IMG/VR virus record: IMGVR_UViG_3300007276_000161
Location: 1 to 32,720 of that record
Source: a virus
Reading direction: 5' to 3' (one strand)
Length of the DNA stretch: 32,720 nt
The notes below the pieces were generated by a model. The model was given only the letters and a program-made list of their open reading frames with translations. It was not told the DNA's origin and did not search any database. Positions 20,805 through 30,800 of the stretch are shown piece after piece (the stretch's first letter is position 1; every line of letters starts with the position of its first letter). Both the position numbers and the translations under genes were made by a program.

Positions 20805-22067
20805 TTAGGGCGCTAAATCTCCATACACATTAACCTGAAATCTCGTACTGGCGTTATTATACCCAGGAGTTAGAATTGGTGATGTAGGTTGCGTGCTCCA
20901 TGTTTTATTAGTTAGGAAAGATTTTGATGAAGTAGCATAGAAATATACGATAATAGTATTAAAATTTGTAGGTGTTGAGATATCTGGTACTATTCGATAG
21001 CTACATTCTAAATGGGGGCTGACATGTACTATTCTATTCAACCCTGATGTTTCTTTAAAGTAAGATGCATTATTGGTGAATATTTCCACTTCACTATTAC
21101 TTACAAGGTATGTATCGTCTAAAATAATCTTATATACCCCAGTACCGGCCGTATTATCATAAATTGAAGTACTATTTGTAAATGGCATGCCATTATGAGT
21201 AACGGCATACTCGTTTAATATGGTACTACCCGGTTCAACCTCTACTGCACTCACCGCAGCACTTCTCATGACGGTGCTGTCTTGTTTAAACGAACAAGAT
21301 GCTACAGGAAGATGTATACCACTTATCTTTACATTACTACTGGTAAGTAACTGTGTTTCTGTCACGGTCTCATCATTAACAGCAAGAGTCAATCCTTCAC
21401 CAACAGATATAACAGCAGCAGACGCTGAACATAAAATACTGCTGACTGAACTCCATGTCAAGTTTCCGGACCCGTCTGTTTGAAGAAATCCATCTGCAGA
21501 TAATGTCGCTGGGAAAGTATACTGTACGCTGCCTATCTCTAGAGCAGCTGGTATAGTTAGAGTTGGTAATGCACTCTCAATCCTATTAACGGTTATTGTT
21601 TCTTGTAATGTAATCCTACCAACATTATCAAACTGTAGGTTACTGCCAACAACACCGCTATCGAGATTACTAGCAAATATTTTATTTACTTTTATTTGAT
21701 CGCTTGATATAGTTATGGTACTGTCACCGGCCGTAACCGGGTAGCTTACTTGCTGCCAGCTAGAAATTTCAGACGTTGGACCTCCGCGATATATATAGAG
21801 GGTTCTGTTAGACGTGTCATATGCATAATCACCGAAGCGTGGAATAGAGAATCCGCTATTAGTTACACCTACACGAGCACCGTTATATAAATTTCCTACC
21901 AAACGGCCACCAGATGTCGTAGCGTCACCCACATATAACCTATTATGATCTGTAGTATATCCTAATTCACCTACATCGAGCACCACGCCCTTTCTGTCTA
22001 GATCTGTACCAGACCTAACCTTTAACTTTAGTAACGTATTATTTGAAATTTCAATTGTATCAGCCAT
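20805..22067 (-). CDS. Tail fibre protein with Mtd_N-type N-terminus
   Basis: 420 residues. Residues about 10-60 (LLKLKVRSGTDLDRKGVV…ELGYTTDHNRLYVGD) match the N-terminal virion-attachment motif of Mtd-type and related fibre proteins: R-x-G-T…GELGY-x-T-D…+GD. The remainder is strand-rich, low in charge and Ser/Thr/Val-rich, with an LQTDGSGNLTW motif (about 195-205) common in phage fibres. The C-terminal ~150 residues have no recognised fold. It is a paralogue of the 22078-23250 gene, sharing only the N-terminal domain, as expected for fibres with a fixed base and different tips. Confidence 0.8.
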   Translation of the reverse strand: MADTIEISNNTLLKLKVRSGTDLDRKGVVLDVGELGYTTDHNRLYVGDATTSGGRLVGNLYNGARVGVTNSGFSIPRFGDYAYDTSNRTLYIYRGGPTSEISSWQQVSYPVTAGDSTITISSDQIKVNKIFASNLDSGVVGSNLQFDNVGRITLQETITVNRIESALPTLTIPAALEIGSVQYTFPATLSADGFLQTDGSGNLTWSSVSSILCSASAAVISVGEGLTLAVNDETVTETQLLTSSNVKISGIHLPVASCSFKQDSTVMRSAAVSAVEVEPGSTILNEYAVTHNGMPFTNSTSIYDNTAGTGVYKIILDDTYLVSNSEVEIFTNNASYFKETSGLNRIVHVSPHLECSYRIVPDISTPTNFNTIIVYFYATSSKSFLTNKTWSTQPTSPILTPGYNNASTRFQVNVYGDLAP

Positions 22068-22074
22068 AATTTTT

Positions 22075-22082
22075 TATTTAGA
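22075..22082 (-). promoter_or_regulatory. Late promoter-like octamer (TCTAAATA)
   Basis: One mismatch from TATAAATA, seven bases before the ATG at 22067, overlapping the stop of the 22078 gene. Weaker than the five-base-spaced boxes. Confidence 0.35.
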
Positions 22083-23250
22083 ATGTTGTTTCAGGGAAGA
22101 CGCGGATATATATAAGCGTACCGTCATGTGTGTCCCACTCTATTTTAGTAAGAAATCCTGGTGGGATCGTAGCCACGTCAGCAATATCACCGTGGATGAC
22201 CCTATAACTATTATCCAGTCCTAAACTGTAAAACCCTGCACCTCCTTGAATAACTGATAATATTCCAGACTGCCCGGGCTGCATATTAATAATATCGCGA
22301 AGAGTGTGTGCATCTCCTGTTAGTGTTACTATCGCATTAACGCCATTACTCGCATCCCAGTTAATTATACTGTTATCAGTCAGCGTTTGCGGCGTAGCAT
22401 AACCATCTGGTGTAATATTACCCTCTGCATTAAAGTCGACTGTTAATATACCATCATTAAGCGTAATAGTATCCCCATCAACACCTTGTACAACAGTCGA
22501 GATATCACCAGTTACTGGTGCAACAATAATACCCTCCTTGAGTTTGCCTACCTGAACCGCCGTTAACGGAAGCCCTACTACTGATAACTGACCTAGTTGA
22601 TTAACATCAATAGAATCACCATCAACAGAAACGCGTATAGGCACACCGTCACCTCCAATTATGCCACCGTCAACTACAAAAGACGATGAGGCAATATGGT
22701 CATATGTGATACCTGTACCTTCAATTCCGGCCGCAACGAGATCTAATCCATCAGCCGCAGCTATAAAGTTATTTGAATTATACCGCACTCTAATTTCATC
22801 CCCGGAGAATGATACAGTCTCGCTTGAAAGGCTAACAGTATTCATTGCGTTTGTATCTATAGAATTAGGTACAACAGTCAGCTTTCCCGTTTTCTTATTA
22901 GGGTCATTGAATTCTAAATACACATTATCTGGAGCATGTGTAAACAACGACCAATTGTTGATGTTGCTGAAGTCAGACGAAGTCAGTCTATAAGCCACGG
23001 GAGGAGTACCTACTAAAACAATATCATCCTTCTGTGCTTTAATAAGCGGTAAGGAGCTATAGCTCGGTACTGATTTAACGTGTTTATTATCAACCGGTAT
23101 ACCACCGGTAGTAACACCATCGCCTATAAAACACCTCTTTGTATCTGTTGCGTATCCTAACTCACCTTCATCGAGTACAATTTGAGCTCGTTGTGCATCA
23201 GTACCGCGCCTAACTTTAAGTTTTATTACTTTTATTTCTGGTGTAGCCAT
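22078..23250 (-). CDS. Tail fibre protein with Mtd_N-type N-terminus (paralogue)
   Basis: 390 residues. The N-terminus (about 7-52) has KLKVRRGTDAQRAQIVLDEG, then ELGYATDTKRCFIGDG, then TTGG, a very good match to the Mtd_N consensus. The middle is strand-rich and includes YRLTSSDFSNINNWSLF (about 85-102), a short segment often seen in phage fibres. It is followed by Asp/Gly/Val-rich repeats (VDGDSIDVNQLGQLSV, VDGDTITLNDGILTV) typical of a beta-helical or triple-stranded shaft. The C-terminal ~90 residues form a separate tip domain. It starts three bases after the stop of the 23254 gene, without a Shine-Dalgarno. Confidence 0.8.
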   Translation of the reverse strand: MATPEIKVIKLKVRRGTDAQRAQIVLDEGELGYATDTKRCFIGDGVTTGGIPVDNKHVKSVPSYSSLPLIKAQKDDIVLVGTPPVAYRLTSSDFSNINNWSLFTHAPDNVYLEFNDPNKKTGKLTVVPNSIDTNAMNTVSLSSETVSFSGDEIRVRYNSNNFIAAADGLDLVAAGIEGTGITYDHIASSSFVVDGGIIGGDGVPIRVSVDGDSIDVNQLGQLSVVGLPLTAVQVGKLKEGIIVAPVTGDISTVVQGVDGDTITLNDGILTVDFNAEGNITPDGYATPQTLTDNSIINWDASNGVNAIVTLTGDAHTLRDIINMQPGQSGILSVIQGGAGFYSLGLDNSYRVIHGDIADVATIPPGFLTKIEWDTHDGTLIYIRVFPETTF

Positions 23251-23253
23251 ATT

Positions 23254-23817
23254 TTAAATTGTTTTTTCTATTACCCAACCCGTTCCGCTCTCGCCTGTAA
23301 ACCTAAGCTTAATTAAACCATCATTAGCTAAATTACGCACAAATGCAACATCATTGATTACAGGATACGGCCAATCTTCTGAAGCTGCTGTAATATAGTC
23401 GCGAGTAGTTGGGTTAAAGTTACGTATATAAAAAGTATTGATTGTTGGGTTATCCTGTACTTTTGAAACTATTCCTTCTGTAATGGTTACTCTCGGATTA
23501 CTATATACACCATCAATAGGCAGTGCTGTTCCAATATCAGATCGAAGCAGGTCGAGTAGGCTAGTATATCCTAATCGGCCAGTAGAATCGATAACATACA
23601 CGATAGATCCTTGATCGCCTTTATTTCCAGGATATGTAACTCTATTGATTTGAATACTTCCATCCAATCTCAACCCACTGGTTGATATCTGTAGAGGTGA
23701 AGTTACACCAACACCATCAAATACTGGTTGGAAAGTCGAAGTTAGGTTTGTTGCGGATAAGTGAAGAAAAGAACTATAGACGTCACTAATACTGTTACCG
23801 GTTAAATCACGGGGCAT
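23254..23817 (-). CDS. Fibre-associated structural protein
   Basis: 187 residues. The N-terminus (about 10-55) has SDVYSSFLHLSATNLTSTF, followed by VFDGVGVTSPLQISTSGLRLDG, a pattern I associate with N-termini of marine phage fibre or collar proteins. The middle includes an LLDLLRSDIGTALP helix. The C-terminus is strand-rich and ends in GWVIEKTI. It leads a set of three fibre genes (23254, 22078, 20805) behind a late-type octamer five bases upstream. A role as fibre base or attachment protein is likely from context. Confidence 0.65.
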   Translation of the reverse strand: MPRDLTGNSISDVYSSFLHLSATNLTSTFQPVFDGVGVTSPLQISTSGLRLDGSIQINRVTYPGNKGDQGSIVYVIDSTGRLGYTSLLDLLRSDIGTALPIDGVYSNPRVTITEGIVSKVQDNPTINTFYIRNFNPTTRDYITAASEDWPYPVINDVAFVRNLANDGLIKLRFTGESGTGWVIEKTI

Positions 23818-23822
23818 ATGTT

Positions 23823-23830
23823 TATTTATT
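23823..23830 (-). promoter_or_regulatory. Late promoter octamer (AATAAATA)
   Basis: One mismatch from TATAAATA, five bases (AACAT) before the ATG at 23817. It would serve the three-gene fibre set 23254-20805. Confidence 0.5.
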
Positions 23831-23847
23831 ATTAAGGTGTTGAAATA

Positions 23848-25599
23848 CTAGATTTTACGAGCTAATTTCAATTGTAATTCGTTAATTGTATTGATAATGC
23901 GGTTAATAGTTCTGCTATTAATGCTCTCATTACCATATAAGCTGAAATCCGCTACATTTATTTTATTATTCACTGTAGGTGAGATGGATAATATTTCACC
24001 AAGGAGTGTAACATCAAACTTCTCATTATAAAACGTATATAGGTTTATGATATCTGTGACTAAGGTTCGTATTATATTATTAATAATAAGACCAATGCTG
24101 CTATTTGTATGTCTATATGGCTCATACGTTTGCTTTAAACTAAATGGAGATATGCTGCTGATAATAGGGTAGTTATCTGTTTGAATGTGAGTGTTAGTTA
24201 CTAGTAAGGTGTTAATGTTATTATCAACGGAAAATTGCATATCAAGTATGAAGTTTTGAGTGGTGTTATTAAGAACAACTTTATCACACTGATCGATTAT
24301 GCAATCAAGCTCATTAATGATGAATAGCTCTCCTGTATACGGTACTGTATTACGTGAAAATGTTGCCATAGGAAACCCAGGTGAAGAAATAGAAACAAAC
24401 TGTAACTGTTCTAACCATACATTCCCAAGTAAAGTTCTATACTCACGTAAAAACAATACATCACTATCAAACGGGCAAAACTCAATATACGTAGGCTGTG
24501 CATCGCCTCGATATTCTTCGTAAAACAGCGGCTTAGCCTCTATAAGCATCTCCGGTATGTCATATGTCACTATATACGTGCCGCCATCCTTCTTACCGAA
24601 TATAACTAATGCGTCATCTTCGAACCTCTGCGCTATTGACAGTATTTCATCTAGCCCTAAATCGGAAAGGCTGAACCTGCCTAGTACATTTGAACCACGC
24701 ACATCATAAACCTCGAGCTGGAATGTATCACTGTCGATAACCACACATGTTCGGTATCTTCTACCAAAAGATACTGTGCCTTTACCCCGTACGACTGTAT
24801 TAGTTTTAGAAAGACGTACATCATCCAATAGTATCATGGTGTTAGTTGGCAGCTTTGAATTATATCTAAATATGCTATATTCTTGCTCGTTGATATTAGC
24901 TTGGAATATAAGATTATTATATTTATCGTAATATACATCATTATATACATCGAGACTATTTGCTGCGTTTAAGCCAGGTCCGAATGTGATTTTATCTGTA
25001 TCGTTAATAGTACCTGTTATACTGCTAGACTGATTAAGATATTTAAACTTCGTTGAGTCAGATACTAATAAAGCTCCCTTATTAATAGCTGGGTCGATAA
25101 TAGTTCCGAGATTGTCCCTCTCTGGTTGAAGTACCAAGCTTGGCGATAGTTGACGAGATGGTAGTAAGTCGCTCCCTATAGCAGATAGAGCATGTGTAAC
25201 AGGTAACTCAGACTTAAACTTGTGCGATTTATTAAAATAATTTGTATTATAACGAATACCTGCAGAGTATAATTTTAAATTATTCTCATTGAGCTTATCT
25301 AATGTTTCGTTGAGTAGTGAGCCGGTTAGTATAGACCTAGGATATATTTTAACTTCGTCAATATAATTAGATACACTATTCGTTATGTTGTTATAATTAT
25401 AATTAATTTTTTTGAGGTAGACGTTACTTAAAAAGGTATCACTACTTGTCAAAAGCTTAGAATTATCATCGAGTATACTTCCCGTGTATGCGTTGCTTCC
25501 GACAACGTTTATCATCCCGTTGTAACCGGATTCAACATCCTCATCACCGCTTAAAGACTTAAACGCTGCATTGCTTGTATGTTTAAAATATGTTATCAT
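23848..25599 (-). CDS. Large virion-associated protein, function unknown
   Basis: 583 residues. Residues about 1-210 are Asn/Ser/Tyr-rich with mixed helices. About 215-470 consist of repeated strand pairs (LIFQANINEQEYSIFRYNS, ALVIFGKKDGGTYIVTYDI, VLFLREYRTLLGNVWLEQLQFVSI) that could form a beta-propeller-like array. The last ~100 residues are helical (LIINNIIRTLVTDIINLYTFY, TINRIINTINELQLKLARKI). No signal peptide. The start overlaps the 25596 gene's stop by four bases, so the two are coupled. Context between PKD-type and fibre proteins suggests a baseplate or fibre-hub component. No family is recognised. Confidence 0.75.
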   Translation of the reverse strand: MITYFKHTSNAAFKSLSGDEDVESGYNGMINVVGSNAYTGSILDDNSKLLTSSDTFLSNVYLKKINYNYNNITNSVSNYIDEVKIYPRSILTGSLLNETLDKLNENNLKLYSAGIRYNTNYFNKSHKFKSELPVTHALSAIGSDLLPSRQLSPSLVLQPERDNLGTIIDPAINKGALLVSDSTKFKYLNQSSSITGTINDTDKITFGPGLNAANSLDVYNDVYYDKYNNLIFQANINEQEYSIFRYNSKLPTNTMILLDDVRLSKTNTVVRGKGTVSFGRRYRTCVVIDSDTFQLEVYDVRGSNVLGRFSLSDLGLDEILSIAQRFEDDALVIFGKKDGGTYIVTYDIPEMLIEAKPLFYEEYRGDAQPTYIEFCPFDSDVLFLREYRTLLGNVWLEQLQFVSISSPGFPMATFSRNTVPYTGELFIINELDCIIDQCDKVVLNNTTQNFILDMQFSVDNNINTLLVTNTHIQTDNYPIISSISPFSLKQTYEPYRHTNSSIGLIINNIIRTLVTDIINLYTFYNEKFDVTLLGEILSISPTVNNKINVADFSLYGNESINSRTINRIINTINELQLKLARKI

Positions 25600-27836
25600 A
25601 GTACTTCTACGTTTCTTATGTTAGTGTTCATAGGCACAACATCGTAAACAGTGCTCCTAAGAGCCATCGCAACCTCTTCTTTGAGATTTGAATCGTTCGT
25701 TTCAATGTCATTTACATAAACATCAATATCAGAGGTTTTGCTCTTTTTATTGGCCTGTAGCGCGTTCAACTCCTTAATTGAATCGATGTTATTTCTCCGC
25801 CCTTGTGGTAAAGTGATTGTCATCTCTTGCTGCATTGAATTATATTTACAGTTTATAACCTCTACAAACTCTGGCGGGAGAGGTTTACCGGTAATAAAAG
25901 GATCAACTAAGTACTTCTCAGAGGCGAATAACGAGCCACCATCATCAGTGACAAAATCACCATAAACGACTGCAGAATATTTTAATGGAGGAAACCTCGT
26001 ATTAATCACATTAATACCGTTAATATATGCCTGTATAATGCCTCTTACATTGTCTACAGAAACAACAACATTCGACGTAACAACACTTTCAACAGATAAT
26101 CTACCCTCTTCCTTAATTAATCTACCAGTCTGGTTATTATAGAGTGTATGCGAAACGACAACTTCTTTACCGTTGTATGATATCACTGTACCGGCTGGAA
26201 TCTTATTAAACGACGACTTAATAACCTTATTCTTTGTAACTCCATAGCTGCGGATTTTGGCTGCAAAAACAAACCCGTTGTTTTTGTTTATTTCGTTATA
26301 GTAGCTTCGATCTTGACGGTTTAAGATATTTTCTTCCTGAATAAACGATAAGTTATTCAAGTCTATTCTTTCATATATATACTCATTATTTGGCTTAAAC
26401 ACCATATTACTTTTAACGTCAAAATAGTAGTCTGTTGCAATATTTGAGGATATATTAGCATCGTTTGATACAAAATTTTGAACGTACTTATCATACGTAG
26501 TAAATGTAATCTCACCAGCGATAGCTTCTTCCTTTTTGATGAGATCAGGGTAATAATATCGATCTACCCATAGCTTGTCATTACTTAGCGGTGCACCGGA
26601 CAGCCAGGTGCATAAGTAAACATAATCCTCGCTTTTGTTATTCTCTTCACGTGTTATAACTCTGTCAGCGAACATAGGCGTTAACGAACTAAACCCACCG
26701 CAATTTATAAACTTAGTATCTTGAATGTTGAGTTGATTATAGGGGTATAATGACTCTCTCGTCTTTATGATATTAGTACCTGGAAGTATCTTATACGCCA
26801 TGTTGTAAGAGCTGTAATTCAACTCTAATCCGTGCTGATCATGACCGTCAATATTCTTATTAATACTGGTATAGCTTCTCATGTCCACCTCCAGCTTTTC
26901 TAGTTTTGTATTACCGCTTGAAAGTACCATGTTATTACCTCTTACCATAGTATTCAAATCTGACATTTGATTCTTAAGAGTTATTATATCTACAGACTTA
27001 TAATCTCGTGTATTAAGATTTTTTGTAATTAGGTAATTATTGTTTAAGTTACTATAGCTATTAACTGCATCTACAACTACGGAGTTAGGCTTATACTTAA
27101 TATAACTCATGTCATCAGCACCTGTAATTACATCCTCAACCTGACCGTTAATTTTGAGTGCATGTACTTGAATCATCGAGTCTGTTAGATTAGTAGCTGC
27201 CCTCGCACTTAATTTGTTTTCATATATACGCAGCTGTAACGGCCCGTCACATGTATTCTTGATTAGTGATATTTTACCGTTACCTATTACATACCTTAAG
27301 TATAAATCCCTAGCGACTTCCTCGTCACTGTAGTTATAACCTCTCTTTAAAACACACTCATTATTATTATCTACGGTTAGATAACTCACACCGTATAAAT
27401 CCGTATAAGAGACGAGACAGAGCTCATCATCTATAAAATCAATTCTATATATATTAGCATTTTCTTTAGTAGTAGTAGTTTCAGTGTTATATACTAAATT
27501 TAAAACATTAGGATTCGCTGTGCCGTTGACTGATAAAGGGCTGCTTATTACATTGACCAAGTATACATCATCATTACTCAAAGTAGTGCTTAAGTACTTT
27601 ATTTTGCGTGTGCTTGAGGTAGTAGTTCTTTTCTGGCTCAGATCCGACTTACGAGTTAAGTAAAATAAAGTATAGTTTCTAACATCCACATCAATCACTC
27701 CAGACAACGCATCAACAAAATTAAACGTATAGCCTCCTGGGAATGCAATAAGTGCTTGCTTAAGTGAAGTATCTACCAGGTTTGTAGTAGTATTCAGATC
27801 AGATATAAAGCTGGTTGATGTTATTAATTGAGACAT
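25596..27836 (-). CDS. Large virion-associated protein, function unknown
   Basis: 746 residues, rich in Asn, Tyr, Ser and Thr and dominated by predicted strands. The N-terminus starts SQLITSTSFISDLNTTTNL. A region at about 530-640 (NGFVFAAKIRSYG, VVVSVDNVRGIIQAYINGINV) resembles a LamG/concanavalin-like lectin sheet. The C-terminal ~120 residues are charged and helical and end in RNVEVL. It is transcribed from a perfect late octamer placed 11 bases before the ATG, overlapping the preceding stop. Probably a structural fibre or baseplate-wedge component; a specific name cannot be supported. Confidence 0.75.
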   Translation of the reverse strand: MSQLITSTSFISDLNTTTNLVDTSLKQALIAFPGGYTFNFVDALSGVIDVDVRNYTLFYLTRKSDLSQKRTTTSSTRKIKYLSTTLSNDDVYLVNVISSPLSVNGTANPNVLNLVYNTETTTTKENANIYRIDFIDDELCLVSYTDLYGVSYLTVDNNNECVLKRGYNYSDEEVARDLYLRYVIGNGKISLIKNTCDGPLQLRIYENKLSARAATNLTDSMIQVHALKINGQVEDVITGADDMSYIKYKPNSVVVDAVNSYSNLNNNYLITKNLNTRDYKSVDIITLKNQMSDLNTMVRGNNMVLSSGNTKLEKLEVDMRSYTSINKNIDGHDQHGLELNYSSYNMAYKILPGTNIIKTRESLYPYNQLNIQDTKFINCGGFSSLTPMFADRVITREENNKSEDYVYLCTWLSGAPLSNDKLWVDRYYYPDLIKKEEAIAGEITFTTYDKYVQNFVSNDANISSNIATDYYFDVKSNMVFKPNNEYIYERIDLNNLSFIQEENILNRQDRSYYNEINKNNGFVFAAKIRSYGVTKNKVIKSSFNKIPAGTVISYNGKEVVVSHTLYNNQTGRLIKEEGRLSVESVVTSNVVVSVDNVRGIIQAYINGINVINTRFPPLKYSAVVYGDFVTDDGGSLFASEKYLVDPFITGKPLPPEFVEVINCKYNSMQQEMTITLPQGRRNNIDSIKELNALQANKKSKTSDIDVYVNDIETNDSNLKEEVAMALRSTVYDVVPMNTNIRNVEVL

Positions 27837-27847
27837 ATTGTTTATTA

Positions 27848-27855
27848 TATTTATA
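27848..27855 (-). promoter_or_regulatory. T4-type late promoter octamer (TATAAATA)
   Basis: Perfect octamer, 11 bases before the ATG at 27836, overlapping the TAA of the 27851 gene. The predicted leader is only about six bases. Confidence 0.55.
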
Positions 27856-30800
27856 ACACGAAGCAGTTGGCCGGTCCTATATTACATGAACAAAGAGATG
27901 GTGTATTGGAGGATACTGCCACTTCAAAAGTAGCAAGATATGAGTCATCAACAAATGATTGATGTGATGAGGATCCAAACCGTTCACCTATTGCATTTTT
28001 AATTATAATATCACCATATTCAGCAAAGTTCATAGCTATCATATACGGTAGTTTGTTTGCATCTTTTAGTGTGTATGTTAAATGAAACCGGTTGATTTGC
28101 TCATTGTATGTAAGGCACACCTCACCAACCTCTACATACAAGTCACCTGCTCCGGCTATTACAAACTCTTCAATATTATATGTATCGAGTGATATATTAG
28201 TTAGTATTTTTTTCTTAGTCGAATATTTATATACTAACGGTACAATCGCAAGACCGGCCCCTTCAACCGCAGTAGATGAAAGAGCAACAAAATATAGCTC
28301 ATCGCGAACCTTAAGTCGATTTGAGATTTTATTAAACGGTGTCTGATTATACTCATACTGTATATTACTCGTGCCTGGATCTATAAACTCATTATTAACA
28401 TATTTTACTTCGTCAATAATTAAATTTTCCTTAGTTTGAATGATATACGTATTATATATCATATCAAACGCTATGGTGTTTGATGATATGTCCGCATATA
28501 AAGACGATGTGTATTTATTCTCTAGGTATGGTAGTGAGTCTGTAAATGTATTGATAGCTCCTGATGTTTGCTTAACGTATATCGTTCCTGCTAGCTGCAT
28601 CCTATCTAGCAGTGGCATATTCTTTTCTGATAACGCTGGTATTATCTCAGTCCTGCTATCAGTACTGGACTCAATTAGATTTAGACCGGGCTTGTTGAAC
28701 AATATGTCAAAATCATTTGAAAGGTCTGATGTAAATCGACACGCATCCGCGTCGAAGACGTCATTCGAACTCAGAGCTCGTACTCCTTGAGTAAAATTAG
28801 CATTTAACCCTTCAAGATTAGGCCTCACGTATGGGTCTGATGTATATACACCCGCTTCGAAGAGCTCCGTATAATAATAGTTATCAGTACCCGGCCATGT
28901 CGACTTATCAGTAGATATCGGATCTAAAACTAGCTGGTCGTCGCTCGTAGTAAAGAAGCCGCTATCACAGTATAAAGTATTGCGTGGGTTAGGTTCGCTA
29001 CATATTGTATCGATATCAATAACGGTTTTGAGGGGTATATTTAAGTCATTACTAAACTTACCGAAAGCTAGCGTGGTAATCGGATTATCAGTAAAGCTGC
29101 CAGTACGTGTACCGTTGCTCCATCCAGGGACACGTACATCTCCTACTGTAAATGTAGCTCCGTAATTAAATGCATATTTTTGATTAAAGAAACTATCATA
29201 GAATCTATAACCGTTAAATAATATGAAGGTCGCAGCGAGAGAGTCACCAGTACCTGGAACACGCACTACATCACTACTACCGGGTACAGTTACATCCTTG
29301 AACAGTCCGAATAAATTGCCATGTAAATCTGTCTTAGCATCATCTACGTACCCTTTATTAACAACAAAGCTCAAGTCTCTATTTTTAGAGCTATTTACAT
29401 GAGATGAGTAGCCGTAAAACGGTATAAAACTATCGCTAGTGTTAGGCTCAGTATAGGCACGTCCAAACCCATACCCTTTGTGGAATGAATTTACATCGAC
29501 GTTGAAATTCAATACGCTAGAATCAGACCCGTAAATAAACGGGTCAGGGAAGTAATATGGTTTTCTGAAATTTATATTACTATCGAGTGATATGGTGAAA
29601 TTAAACACTCCAGGCTCGACTAAGATGATCGCCGTTTTACCAGGTGTAAAAAATCCGATATCTCTCTTCTGGACACGGTGCCCTGTTCTAGATGAGACGG
29701 TTGATGGTACGTCTCTGTTCTGAAAGTTCATAACTGGATCATCAGCAGTAAACAGTTTGTCAAAATTAACAACGCTCCTTGTAACTAATCCCTCAATACG
29801 GCGCGGTATATTACTCGCACTTACAGTAACTACAGGTGTAAGTATTGAATTACTCTCTCGTACAAATGTAGCAGGTTGAAGGTTTTCAAGTAACCCGCCA
29901 TATAGAATAAATCCAGGCTGTCGCGCTAGGAACTCCTTTTGCGCGGCTGTATCTCGCTCCTGTGCAGTCTTATTAAGAATCAACACATCAAGAAATGAGT
30001 ATTGACGATATAATATTAGCTCTTTTGACTCACCTGTTGCATCACCAAATTGCGAACTATCACCATATACATCAACCGCTATATCGACAATGTTAGCCAA
30101 CTCAGGAGTAGGGAAGTTCTCAATAGTAACGTACCCGAAGTTTTCGGTAGTATTTTTATCTTGAATTAGTGTACGACCTCCGATATTCCAGCTCAGCTTA
30201 CTAAAGAAATTCACATCGACAAAACCTGAATCAGGATCTTCTGTAGTAGTTGCTCGTACATGTAACGTACACACTTGATCATTAATATAGTCTGCAAAAA
30301 CGTGTATATTTAAGTTACGTGTATAGCTACTCACATCAGAGATGATATCGTAGTAATTAAGCGTGTTAAACCCCTTATCATAGAGCAGCGGTCTTAATGC
30401 TTTAAGTCTTTGCGCTAGATAACCGGCTCCGGGAATGTTGTACACAAAAATACACTCTGCAGTGCAGTCATAATCAGGAGCAATATAACGGTGTGCAAAT
30501 TCAAGAACCTGATTAACGTGTCTTCCTCTTTCGAAATACTTCACAGGTGTAATATCGAACTTACCGTCACCAAACTTCCATATAATATACTCCAACTCCT
30601 CAGTAACGTTTACCGTGAAGATAGTATCAGAGGGTAGACCTACTTGTTCAGCAGGTGTTATATTGAAGGCATACATCTCCTCACCGCTCTTTTGCTTTGA
30701 TTTTAAAGCTAACGTTTCAATTTCATAGCTAACAACCGTTTCAACTCGATTTTGCTGAAGAACCGTCTGACCCTTTACGTTAATCTTATATTTATCACTA

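Noticed and set aside
20805-23250. Mtd-type proteins suggest a diversity-generating retroelement
   Set aside because: Only the N-terminal attachment domain is Mtd-like. No reverse transcriptase, template repeat or C-type lectin variable region was seen in the window.
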